A DNA stretch of 64,000 nt, taken from positions 4,402,001 through 4,466,000 of the forward strand of contig NZ_OZ156465.1 in the NCBI RefSeq assembly GCF_964212655.1, given 5' to 3'. The stretch's first letter is position 1, and each line of letters opens with the position of its first letter. The notes under the pieces were generated by a model that did no database searches, was not told the origin of the DNA, and saw nothing but the letters and a program-made list of their open reading frames with translations. The DNA comes from Candidatus Thiodiazotropha sp. LNASS1. Its GTDB lineage: Bacteria; Pseudomonadota; Gammaproteobacteria; Chromatiales; Chromatiaceae. Position numbers and translations under genes: made by a program. This document shows, one piece after another, positions 47,296 to 55,946 of the stretch.

Positions 47296-47371
47296 ACCGG
47301 AGAATCATTTGATTTCAAGTTTATCCGTTTTTTGCCGACAATTGCCCTAGATCGACATAGGAAAGGATTGC

Positions 47372-48007
47372 GTGAAACCAAGATCAATCAGCGCTAAGCA
47401 TGCTTTAAGGCAGCTGCTCCTGATGGCAGTCTGTTTCTGCGTGCCTATGTCGGTAAGTGCAGAGATTTATAAGTATCGGGGTAGTGATGGCAGCATCCAT
47501 TTCACCGATAAGCCGATGAAGGGCAACTATCGCCTGTTGTGGCGTAGCGGGAAGAAGAAACGTAATAGTCGAAGCAACTACAGTTTGGCGCGTCTGCGCA
47601 AAAACAAGGCTGAGCTGACACCGATAATCGATGATATTGCCAGACAGCTCCATCTTCATCCGGGATTGCTGCACGCGGTGGTGATGGTCGAGTCGGCCTA
47701 CAATCCGAAAGCAATATCCAGCAAGGGTGCACGCGGATTGATGCAGTTGATGCCGGCTACCGCAAATCGCTACGGCGTCAATGACTCCTATGACCCAAAA
47801 CAGAATCTTCAAGGCGGTGCTCAATATTTGAAGGACCTGCTGAAGCTGTTCGAATTCGATATCAAACTGGCTCTTGCGGCGTACAATGCGGGTGAAAATG
47901 CGGTGTTCAAGTACGGAAATACGATCCCGCCCTACCCGGAGACGCAAAACTACGTGAAAAAGGTTCTTCACGAGTTTGAACGCAACCGCCTAGCTATGCT
48001 CAATTAG
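47372..48007 (+). CDS. Lytic transglycosylase (SLT domain) with DUF4124
   Basis: The secreted enzyme cleaves peptidoglycan to anhydromuropeptides. The signal peptide ends near SVSAEIYKY (about 29). A DUF4124-like segment ([16 protein letters not shown]) and the SLT domain follow, with catalytic Glu in [14 protein letters not shown], then [14 protein letters not shown] and [12 protein letters not shown]. The 211 aa match small periplasmic members. The start is GTG. Its stop codon overlaps a dispersed repeat end. Confidence 0.92.
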   Translation: MKPRSISAKHALRQLLLMAVCFCVPMSVSAEIYKYRGSDGSIHFTDKPMKGNYRLLWRSGKKKRNSRSNYSLARLRKNKAELTPIIDDIARQLHLHPGLLHAVVMVESAYNPKAISSKGARGLMQLMPATANRYGVNDSYDPKQNLQGGAQYLKDLLKLFEFDIKLALAAYNAGENAVFKYGNTIPPYPETQNYVKKVLHEFERNRLAMLN

Positions 48008-48038
48008 GGCCGATTGGACTAGTGTCAACGAGCCCCGG
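48005..48038. repeat. Diverged solo end of the 1619-1889 repeat family
   Basis: The stretch aligns ungapped to 1856-1889 at 24 of 34 positions by hand (core CGATTGGACTAGTGTCAAC). As at 1619, its first bases are the TAG stop codon of the preceding gene. Confidence 0.45.
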
Positions 48039-48116
48039 ATTACCTGCGGCAATTCCACCGATCTAACTACTGTTTGTGCTCCTGGCTCAAGGGCTGAACA
48101 ACACAATTCACAACTA

Positions 48117-48533
48117 ATGGGTAAAAACCTCTCGAATTTGCTGAACTGGACATGGTGTCTGCCGCAGACGCTGATGGGATGTTGTTGGTTGGTTACGGTG
48201 AGGGGCTTGCTGGACAGGGAGGCAGAAGATCTTGGCGCATGGCAGGGGGTACGCGCCATACGTTATAACAAGCTGCAGGGTGGTGTCAGTTTGGGGCCCT
48301 TTCTATTTTATCAGGCAACATACAGCGGCGACACGCTGCTCTATCATGAGTATGGTCACTACCGACAGTCTCTGTTGCTCGGCCCGCTCTATATTCCGTT
48401 AGTCGGCTTGCCCTCATTCAGCTGGGCGATTATGAAAAAGGCGGGATTCTTTCAAGGGATTCCGTATTGTGCCTTCCCCACCGAGCGGTGGGCGGATCAG
48501 CTGGCGCAATCATGTCTTGAGTTGGAGAATTGA
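48117..48533 (+). CDS. Putative membrane zincin-like protein (HEYGH motif)
   Basis: I recognise no named family for this 138-aa protein. It carries LLYHEYGHYRQSLLLGPLYIPLVGLPS: an HExxH-type zinc motif followed by a hydrophobic stretch that could enter the membrane. A downstream E (PTERWADQLA, about residue 125) might be the third ligand. The N-terminus has another hydrophobic segment (LPQTLMGCCWLVTV). No ribosome site is obvious. Being short, it may be a minimal metalloprotease or a non-catalytic relative. Confidence 0.65.
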   Translation: MGKNLSNLLNWTWCLPQTLMGCCWLVTVRGLLDREAEDLGAWQGVRAIRYNKLQGGVSLGPFLFYQATYSGDTLLYHEYGHYRQSLLLGPLYIPLVGLPSFSWAIMKKAGFFQGIPYCAFPTERWADQLAQSCLELEN

Positions 48534-48606
48534 AAATCCATGCTAGGGTTTGTAGGGTTAGTGGTAAAAAACAGAACATTGAATCACAGACTTAAGGCTG
48601 AGGTGG

Positions 48607-49470
48607 ATGATGAAAAAGTTGCTGCAACTGCTCTTGATGCTCTCTGTTGCACTTATATTAAGTGGATGCCCTGGTGATGATGACAATGGTGATAGCGGAA
48701 CCACTACGGACAGCGGTGACTCAGGAGGCGATAGTGGGGACGCTGGCGACGATAGTGGAGGTGATTCCACCGGTGATGGTAGCGGTAGCATTTCAGGCAA
48801 TCTGGTACTGCAGGCAGCGGACCTTTCCAGTGTCACACCATGTCCGATGCAGGATATCCTGACTGACGCCAGCGCCATCTCTGCCTTGCGAACCGCATTG
48901 GAGTCAGGCACCTTGCTCTATCTTGATGTTCCCTTCAACGGCAGTGACAGCGATATCTATCGCAAGAAGTGCGGTCTCGAGGGCTTTTGGAATCCATCCG
49001 ACAACACCGATGAGATAAGCCTTTCGGCCATTGGCCTCGATCCGGCAGACGCACCGAATGTCACAGATCTTGTGTTGTTCGGCAACGCCGGTATTTGTAC
49101 CGATGATTTCAATAATAGCAGTTTCGGTGTTGGCGAGGGTTTTCCCGTGGCGGGCACCTACCGCAAAGAGATCAAGGCGGCCCATCAGGGTACCACCTAT
49201 CACCTGCGATTCAGGGCGGTGGTCAGCGGCAGTTCAGCCGGTAACACTTTCACATCGGAGGGTATTACACCTTCGACGGGGCTGAGAACGCTGATCTACA
49301 GCGTAGACGGTGCCGAAACACCGCATGACGGGGTGTTTTCAGCCCTCGTCAACGCCATGAGCGCCAGTACGAGCGCGGCGCCCGGCGCAACCATAGAGGT
49401 AAGGAAGAGCGCGGGAGGAGCGGTAGTCTTTACTGCGGTTATCGAGGTGATTTGCGTCTCAACAAGTTGA
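48607..49470 (+). CDS. Lipoprotein with Asp/Gly/Ser-rich linker, unknown function
   Basis: The signal peptide has lipobox LSGC (Cys about residue 21). A low-complexity linker of D, G, S and T follows (about 25-62), then a 220-aa globular domain with several cysteines (for example CPMQDIL, KKCGL, ICTDDF). Linkers of this kind hold a domain away from the outer membrane. No domain was recognised. A second ATG directly after the first is the better-spaced start relative to GAGG. Its end overlaps the convergent exporter gene by 32 bp. Confidence 0.8.
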   Translation: MMKKLLQLLLMLSVALILSGCPGDDDNGDSGTTTDSGDSGGDSGDAGDDSGGDSTGDGSGSISGNLVLQAADLSSVTPCPMQDILTDASAISALRTALESGTLLYLDVPFNGSDSDIYRKKCGLEGFWNPSDNTDEISLSAIGLDPADAPNVTDLVLFGNAGICTDDFNNSSFGVGEGFPVAGTYRKEIKAAHQGTTYHLRFRAVVSGSSAGNTFTSEGITPSTGLRTLIYSVDGAETPHDGVFSALVNAMSASTSAAPGATIEVRKSAGGAVVFTAVIEVICVSTS

Positions 49471-51511
49471 TGGCTGCGGGCAGGAGTGTCAGATCCATCA
49501 GCAGGGCAAGGGCCATGCCGAAAGCCAGCAGGAGAGCTATCTCCTGGTTGGCTTGAAGTGAGGACAGGCTCAAAGTGGCGACACTGAGACACAACATCAC
49601 CGTTGTCGTCGTCAGCGCCGCACCGCTCCTGAGGGCATTGCGACGCAGGATGAAATTCAGTGATGCCGGTGATTTGCGGTGCCACAGCAGATGAATTGAA
49701 TCGTCGACCGCGAGGCCGAACAGCATAGCCGGAACTCCCAGCAGGGCGAGTGACCAGTCGACGCCGGTCACTCCCATACAGCCGACAACGAGCCAAAGCG
49801 GCAACAGGGTTACAAGCAGAGCGGGGGCCACAAGGCTGATCTGGCGAAACACCAGCCAGAGAAGCAGCAACACACCGGTGAGCGAGTAGAGTAAGCCGTT
49901 GACCGCCCCCGACACACCGAGTGATTCCACCGCCGGATAGAGATAGCCGGGACCATCGAAGACCAGCCTGTGATGACCCAGCATGGTTCGATCGAAATTT
50001 TCCAGCCAGGCGACGATTTCCCTTTGCCGTGCCTGATCGAGGGATGAGAAGAAGACATCCATTCGGGCCACGCCGCTGTCGTCAATCAGCTCTTTCCATT
50101 GATTCGGACTCGTGGTGTCTTCGAGACACGGCTGATCACAAACCGTTTGTACTATCGCGGCAGGCAAGACAAGACGTGACTCAGGTAATTTAGTTAGGTA
50201 ATCAGTGGTGGCGTTTAAGGCGTGCAACAGACGCTTCCTGTCTTCACCGCTGGGTTTTTCCGCGGCCAAATAGATGGTAAAGGGACGTAAGTCACTGTTT
50301 AGAGATTGCTGCAGTTTCTCGGTGGTTTGGCTCAGTGGATGACCATGGGAAAAGATATTCGGGAATGGGGTTTCGAGCGTAACCCGAGTGGCAAAGGGGG
50401 TTAGCGATGCAGCAAACAATATCCACAATACCAGTGTTGATAGGGGGTGCCGGAGAGCAGCTTTGACAAGCGTATGGCACATGGCGGCTATAGGACTGAT
50501 GGTGTATCTCTGTGAGTGCGCTGTATTTTCATGATTCAGCAGCAGCCAGCCGAGCAGGAAGGTAAACACAATAGCAAGCAGTGTACCGGCGGCTGCGGTC
50601 AAACCGAAACTGCGCAACAGCGGGGAGTCGCCTTGCAGCGCAAGTGCCCCAAATCCGATAAACGTCGTCGCCGTGGTGACTGCGCAGGGAGCGGCCAACT
50701 CGCGAACGGCCCGCTGGAAGCAACGGGACAAGCCACGTCTGCGATGGGATTCGATGCGTTCGACCAGATGTGCCGCATCCATCGAGGATACTGCCCAGAC
50801 CAATGGTATCACCGCAAGCAGTAAGGCGTTGAAACCGCCATGCAGGCTTAGATTGAACAACAGCAGAGTGGTCGTGGTCGTCACACTGGCTGTTAAAAAA
50901 ATGAATGCCGGCGCCGCCAACGACCAGAATGCAAGCAAAGGGACTGCAATGATAATAATGCCCAGCAGGGGGGTAATAAGAACCAGATCATCGGTGGCGG
51001 CTTGCCAGGATGCGCTGCGAACCAATTCGGGTGCAAACAGCTGACTCTGTTTGACGGCGACGGGTGTCAGATTTTCAGCAAGCTTTGTCGCTAACGCTTG
51101 GTAGAGCGATACATGAGCCTCCGCTTGATATTTGGAAGTGCTGCGCCAGAAAAGGATTGTATCGGAACGATCCTGCTCACCGTTGCTGCAATCTGCCAGG
51201 GTGAGTCTGACGGCGACGGATGGATCGCTCGCAGGCGGTGAGGATATACAGAGCATCCGCAGATCTGGGATCGATTCGTGGATTTGTCTCAGGAGACGTT
51301 TTCTTGATCCCAGTTGCAGCGTTGCCGGGAGATTCAGCAGTGCGAATTGCGCATGACTGTTCAGCGAATCACGAATCTGTTTCGATTTTGCGAGGGTTTG
51401 GGGCGGCAGCAGTTGTTCGACAGTCGGGGTCGGCGATGGTTGGAACCATGTCGACATGACGGCCCATACCGTGATCATCAGAACGGTTGCAAAGGTGAGG
51501 CGGAGATTCAT
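49439..51511 (-). CDS. MMPL/RND-superfamily exporter-like membrane protein
   Basis: The 690-aa protein has an N-terminal anchor, a periplasmic domain (about 35-185), a block of about five helices (190-330, sterol-sensing-domain like, with a CAVTTATTFIGFGALALQ segment), a second periplasmic domain and a second block (about 545-685, with LFGLAVDDSIHLLWH). This is the two-fold layout of MMPL and lipid or hopanoid exporters. The substrate is unknown. Its 3' end overlaps that of the lipoprotein gene, so the two mRNAs are antisense to each other there. Confidence 0.85.
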   Translation of the reverse strand: MNLRLTFATVLMITVWAVMSTWFQPSPTPTVEQLLPPQTLAKSKQIRDSLNSHAQFALLNLPATLQLGSRKRLLRQIHESIPDLRMLCISSPPASDPSVAVRLTLADCSNGEQDRSDTILFWRSTSKYQAEAHVSLYQALATKLAENLTPVAVKQSQLFAPELVRSASWQAATDDLVLITPLLGIIIIAVPLLAFWSLAAPAFIFLTASVTTTTTLLLFNLSLHGGFNALLLAVIPLVWAVSSMDAAHLVERIESHRRRGLSRCFQRAVRELAAPCAVTTATTFIGFGALALQGDSPLLRSFGLTAAAGTLLAIVFTFLLGWLLLNHENTAHSQRYTISPIAAMCHTLVKAALRHPLSTLVLWILFAASLTPFATRVTLETPFPNIFSHGHPLSQTTEKLQQSLNSDLRPFTIYLAAEKPSGEDRKRLLHALNATTDYLTKLPESRLVLPAAIVQTVCDQPCLEDTTSPNQWKELIDDSGVARMDVFFSSLDQARQREIVAWLENFDRTMLGHHRLVFDGPGYLYPAVESLGVSGAVNGLLYSLTGVLLLLWLVFRQISLVAPALLVTLLPLWLVVGCMGVTGVDWSLALLGVPAMLFGLAVDDSIHLLWHRKSPASLNFILRRNALRSGAALTTTTVMLCLSVATLSLSSLQANQEIALLLAFGMALALLMDLTLLPAAINLLRRKSPR

Positions 51512-51587
51512 CCGAATGGCCGCTCCCGGATGGTGTCAGGGCGAATCTCTCAGTTGATCCGCGCAGGGCCTATAGCAATGCTGAGTA

Positions 51588-51929
51588 CTAATTTGAATGC
51601 CAGTCAAGGATGAGCTCATCAATGATCAATACATCATCGGGATTGATGTCAATGATATGGAAACCGCTCCAGAAACTATCGGGTTGGGAAGCCTCGGTGC
51701 ACCATACAGCTTCCGCGGTAAATGAGATCTTTTCTTGATCATTCTTCGGGATTGGAAGAATCAGATCGAGTTGATAAACCGATCCGGTAACCATGGCTTC
51801 ATCGCTTAACAGCATCAGTCCTTCAGCACTGATATTGACCACACGTCCGATGTGACTGCCCGTTATTTGATCTGTAATGATCAGTACTTCGTTGGCTACT
51901 TTACGTGGGGAATGACGTTGTTCTTGCAT
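51588..51929 (-). CDS. PilZ-domain cyclic-di-GMP-binding protein
   Basis: The 113-aa single PilZ domain has RHSPRK near the start (RxxxR) and NISAEGL (D/NxSxxG), the two c-di-GMP contact motifs. The frame is open to 51998, inside the DUF1631 gene. The ATG at 51929 has AGGAA upstream and begins MQEQRHSPRK, the usual PilZ opening. It lies 19 bp after the DUF1631 gene, so they are probably co-expressed. Confidence 0.9.
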   Translation of the reverse strand: MQEQRHSPRKVANEVLIITDQITGSHIGRVVNISAEGLMLLSDEAMVTGSVYQLDLILPIPKNDQEKISFTAEAVWCTEASQPDSFWSGFHIIDINPDDVLIIDELILDWHSN

Positions 51930-51948
51930 GTAATCATTTCCTGTGTCC

Positions 51949-54339
51949 TTAGCGGACCTCTTTACCTTCGTTATCCTCATCATCTTGGATGAGTTCACTT
52001 GCTATATCATCTGTGGTTTTCAAGGAGCGCTGGAGCATACGTCTGATCGCATGCAATGTTCTCTCGACAAATGGATCACTGCTGTCTTCAAGGATTGTCG
52101 ACTCACCTTTGAGTATCTCTTGCGCCAAAGTTCTTAACGGTTTGATGGCGGTTTGAACACCGGCTCTGTCGACAAACATACATGAAGCGGTCAATGGGCT
52201 TAGCCATGACAGTTTAACCTTTTGCAATTCACCGCTCTGCGAATCCTTAATTTCGAACCAAGTGCCGAACTTGATCTTACGCAATTTTTCCATCATTGCC
52301 TCTTCGTCTTCGGGAATCTCCTCTTCACCGGCCTTTTCAGTGGTTGATTCGGCAGGGGCGGGTGCAGGTTTGCTGGGCTCCGCTTTCAATGCGGCCTTGT
52401 CTGAAATCGGTACCACGGTATCGGAGGTCTTGGCCGATTTCATCGCTTGTTCCGAAGCCATGGATGCTGTTTCGGCATTGCTGAGCAGACCGAAAAGAAC
52501 CTGGCTCTTCTCCTGATGGAATCCACCCAGGGAAGCCAGGCCTTCCTCGATGGATTTTCTCAAATCCGGTAGCGTCTTCTCCAACTCTTCGCGTTCACTC
52601 TGATCTTTGGGTTCAAACGTCCAGGCAATTTCATCAGCGATGCGAAGCGCCTCTTTCCAGTCTTCGCTCATTTCGCCGTCAGGATGGCGCAACAGGACAA
52701 AGACAAGTTTGTCTACCCAGGTTTTTTCCAGGAACTCCTTAACAGGTTGGGGGAGGTTTTCACTGAAAGAGCGTGCTCTCATCTCCTGGGACGCACGTTG
52801 CCTGGCAATGTTCAGCTTTTCTCTGCCCTTGATGGAATCCTGTGCACGTTTTTCAAGAATGTCAGACTTGCGCCTGAACTCATCCATACGCTTCTTGAAT
52901 GTCTCCAGCAGTGTGCCGAACAGACTGACATTATCGGAAAACTCTTTCAGCACCCGGTCTATGACATTCTGCATATCGGGGTAGATACCCCTTTTCAGAT
53001 TGCGTTCGTCGATCCAGTGGCTGCCGGCTTCAACCAAAGAATCGAGCAGTTGTCGTGCTTCATGATTGCTGTCGGTCAGCAGCTTGCGATCAATGATCGC
53101 AACTTTGAGGTAGGGGGTGTGCAGATGACTGATCAAGGCCTTGGCTACGGCAGGGAGAACAGGATCATTCAACATATATTCGAACAGCATACCCACCAGG
53201 TCGATAGTATCCTCATCCGCAGCCTCGAGGCGGTCCGCACCAACCTCGTTATAGAGTTTATGACGCTCTTCGGCCAGTGTGTGTTTCACCCGAATCAGGA
53301 ACTGTTCATCGATCTCGATATTCGAGATCCCCGCACCGGGCGCGTTGACATCCGGTATCATATCGGAACGCTGAGCCGGTTGGATGTTGCTCAGAGCGGT
53401 GACCAGATTCTCTTGTGTGGCGGGTGGTGCGCTTCCAGGCTGCCGGCCGGCGGCCTTTGCAGACGCTTCCCTGGCGGCAAGCTTCTCCGGGGAGGTGCGG
53501 CGCCGGCTGGCCATCATATCCAGAATCGATCCGAACAGCTCCTCACCCAACTCTTCCTGGGTTTGTTCCTGTTGCTGTTCAGGATGTTCCTTATCATCAG
53601 CCGATGGGCCTCCCTTAGCATCCGGCGACTTCTGAATTGCCGGCCTTAAGTGAGGTAGAACGCCAGCCTCTTTCAGGCTGTTGTTAAAGTCATCGTAGAT
53701 CGATCCCAGCTGTTTGAGTACATATTTATCGAACAGGGCGAGGATGATGACTTTGATCCGCGCTTCCAAACCCAATGCATCGATAGCTTCGCTGAAAGCA
53801 TGGGCCAGATGGTGGGGGCCGGAAGGGATCTGTTTGTGTTTAACGCTTCGCCCACCACTCACTACACTCAGTCTCTGACCGAGCGCATACAGCTGGGAAC
53901 GATGGTGCCCCACCGTGCGGCTGATCATGTTTTCCAGTGCGGTGGAGACATCCATGGATTCATGATCGACGAGCTCCAGTTCCGTATCCTCGTCTAGATC
54001 GGAAAAGCCGTCGATCTCAGGTTGGTCATGCCAGAACTTATCGAATCCTTCACTCAACAGTTCCCGAAACTCATGTTCGACCAGGCCATGTCTGTTACGG
54101 ATCATTGCCATGGCCTCGAAAAAGCGATTTTGAATCTCGTTGGTCTCAGCCTTTTGGGCAAAACTGGTAAGTGCTTTATCGGAGTTGTTGAAAAGCTCTG
54201 TCAGGAGTGCGTTTATGTAGACAATTACCGTGTCTTTACAGCGATTCAGCACTGGCTGAAACTGACTCTGGTATTTGTTTCTTCTATCCTGTATTGACAC
54301 GTCTAAAGGATCCTTAAGTGAATCTGTGGCGATACCCAA
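51949..54339 (-). CDS. DUF1631 family protein
   Basis: This large (796 aa) soluble, mostly helical protein belongs to DUF1631. Recognisable parts are the N-terminal FQPVLNRCKD, the central LPAVAKALISHLHTPYLKVAIID, and a C-terminal beta module (about 690-750, FGTWFEIKDSQ ... KLSWLSPLTASCMFVDRAG) that resembles a PilZ-like fold. A disordered QEQTQEELGEE/PAPAES linker lies either side. The start at 54339 is TTG; a GTG at 54300 with AAGGAT upstream is an alternative. Function is not established. Pairing with a PilZ gene suggests second-messenger signalling. Confidence 0.88.
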   Translation of the reverse strand: MGIATDSLKDPLDVSIQDRRNKYQSQFQPVLNRCKDTVIVYINALLTELFNNSDKALTSFAQKAETNEIQNRFFEAMAMIRNRHGLVEHEFRELLSEGFDKFWHDQPEIDGFSDLDEDTELELVDHESMDVSTALENMISRTVGHHRSQLYALGQRLSVVSGGRSVKHKQIPSGPHHLAHAFSEAIDALGLEARIKVIILALFDKYVLKQLGSIYDDFNNSLKEAGVLPHLRPAIQKSPDAKGGPSADDKEHPEQQQEQTQEELGEELFGSILDMMASRRRTSPEKLAAREASAKAAGRQPGSAPPATQENLVTALSNIQPAQRSDMIPDVNAPGAGISNIEIDEQFLIRVKHTLAEERHKLYNEVGADRLEAADEDTIDLVGMLFEYMLNDPVLPAVAKALISHLHTPYLKVAIIDRKLLTDSNHEARQLLDSLVEAGSHWIDERNLKRGIYPDMQNVIDRVLKEFSDNVSLFGTLLETFKKRMDEFRRKSDILEKRAQDSIKGREKLNIARQRASQEMRARSFSENLPQPVKEFLEKTWVDKLVFVLLRHPDGEMSEDWKEALRIADEIAWTFEPKDQSEREELEKTLPDLRKSIEEGLASLGGFHQEKSQVLFGLLSNAETASMASEQAMKSAKTSDTVVPISDKAALKAEPSKPAPAPAESTTEKAGEEEIPEDEEAMMEKLRKIKFGTWFEIKDSQSGELQKVKLSWLSPLTASCMFVDRAGVQTAIKPLRTLAQEILKGESTILEDSSDPFVERTLHAIRRMLQRSLKTTDDIASELIQDDEDNEGKEVR

Positions 54340-54526
54340 AAAGAGGTGGTATTGCTAAAACTTGATTTTTCTAGAGTTTGCTGCATTTACAATAGCTAAA
54401 GAGTAGCACGAAGAGTGCCTAAGATGAACAATCTGATGTCTCTCATATCACTGTGCCCCAAGGTTTTATTACAAATCCTCACATTCCCGATACAGACACT
54501 GTCGGGTCGCTACGTATAACAACATC

Positions 54527-54748
54527 TCAATCGTCTCCAATGATTTGCTCACTCGATTCCGTCGGTGAGAGCAACTGTTCCCCCTGGCCGACGCTGTTGG
54601 CGAACACCATGCGATAGCTGATATCGTCACTCAGGGCATGTGCAGCACGTAGTTTATTCACCTTTTCCTTGGCGGATTTGTACTTTTCCTCTTCGTCGAG
54701 GTATTCCAGGCTGTTATCAGCTGAAACTTTGAAAATGTAGAAAGGCAT
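54527..54748 (-). CDS. Small conserved-type protein of unknown function
   Basis: The 73-aa charged protein (MPFYIFKVSADNSLEYLDEEEKYKSAKEKV) has no signal or membrane segment. A GGAG site lies upstream and a mixed alpha/beta pattern is visible. It sits alone between the DUF1631 gene and the divergent HDOD gene. I believe it is a recurrent gammaproteobacterial hypothetical but cannot name it. Confidence 0.75.
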   Translation of the reverse strand: MPFYIFKVSADNSLEYLDEEEKYKSAKEKVNKLRAAHALSDDISYRMVFANSVGQGEQLLSPTESSEQIIGDD

Positions 54749-54954
54749 GTTTACAGCTCCGTCCTCGTCCGGTGGAGGTCAAGATTCCGTTATGAATGTC
54801 GATAACAATGGATGTATACCATAGTCGACACTGTATACAAGCCAGCATCATAACTGAGTCCGAAGTGGAACAGTACAACAATACCCCTTGTATATCAGTG
54901 AATTATTACCTGACAGATAGGGATGTTGAATATGTCGCCCTGAGGTGAAAAAAC

Positions 54955-55827
54955 ATGACTCCTCAACAACTTGTGATCGAGATAGAAAGCTTGGTTTCGC
55001 TGCCTGACGTTTGTGTCAAGGTGAATCGGCTGATCGATGCCCCGAACTACTCGGCTGCAACCCTGGGTGAGATTATTTCCCAAGACACTGATCTGTCAGC
55101 CCGTCTGTTGCGGCTTGTTAACAGTGCATTTTTCAATTTAAAGGCCCCGGTGGAGACTATCTCCAGGGCTGTCACGATCATTGGTACGAGCGAGCTGCGC
55201 GATCTTGTGATGGCCACCACAGCGGCCCGGATTTTCACCGGTATCCCGGGCGATCTCGTGGACATGACCGAATATTGGCGTTATTCGATAACAGCCGGCG
55301 TAATTGCGGGTGAACTGGCCAAGCGCTGTAACGTACTGCACAGCGAGCGCCTTTTCGTGATGGGGGTATTGCACGATATTGGCCGATTGGCGATCTATCT
55401 GAAAATGCCCCAAGAGTCGAGAGATATTCTTTTGATAACCGGCGGCGACGATACCCTGTTACCGGATGCGGAGAATGATGTCCTCGGTTTTACTCATATG
55501 GATGTCGGTGAAGCCTTGTTGAGGAAGTGGAAATTGCCCGAGAGCATCGTTTCCGTTGTTGCACACCATCATCGACCGGCATCCACACAGGTTTTTCAGC
55601 TGGAGACCTCCTTGATTTCCCTCGCTGCATTATTGGCTTATGCCGAAATCAGTGGTGTCGAGTGGTATGAAACCGTTGAACTGGTGGAGCCAGTGGTCTG
55701 GAAACAAACCGGTCTGGAGCCCGAGCAACTGGAGGCCGTAATGGAACAAATGCCACACAAGGTCGGTGAGATCATGGATGTGGTGTTAGGACCGAAAGTC
55801 AGACCGTTGAAAAGCCAACCCCATTAA
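54955..55827 (+). CDS. HDOD-domain signalling protein
   Basis: The 290-aa protein is mostly an HDOD domain (about 5-205). Typical blocks are LPDVCVKVNRLID, LSARLLRLVNSAFF, SRAVTIIGTSELRDLVMA and GVLHDIGRLAIY, where part of the HD motif remains but full catalysis is not expected. Such proteins act as adaptors in second-messenger or regulatory cascades. GAGGTG lies upstream of the ATG. It is near PilZ and DUF1631 genes but divergent from them. Confidence 0.9.
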   Translation: MTPQQLVIEIESLVSLPDVCVKVNRLIDAPNYSAATLGEIISQDTDLSARLLRLVNSAFFNLKAPVETISRAVTIIGTSELRDLVMATTAARIFTGIPGDLVDMTEYWRYSITAGVIAGELAKRCNVLHSERLFVMGVLHDIGRLAIYLKMPQESRDILLITGGDDTLLPDAENDVLGFTHMDVGEALLRKWKLPESIVSVVAHHHRPASTQVFQLETSLISLAALLAYAEISGVEWYETVELVEPVVWKQTGLEPEQLEAVMEQMPHKVGEIMDVVLGPKVRPLKSQPH

Positions 55828-55946
55828 CGACTCCGCGTAATTCGCAGATAACAGGCCCCAGGCAATAAGGCGGTTTGCCTGTCGCGGTGATTTATTCAGG
55901 ACACGGACTCAGTGATTGAGTCTCAAACAGGTTAGAATACGGCCTC

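Noticed and set aside
54340-54526. Possible gene in the gap after the DUF1631 start
   Set aside because: No open frame of useful length and no RNA-like structure was seen; it looks like ordinary upstream DNA.
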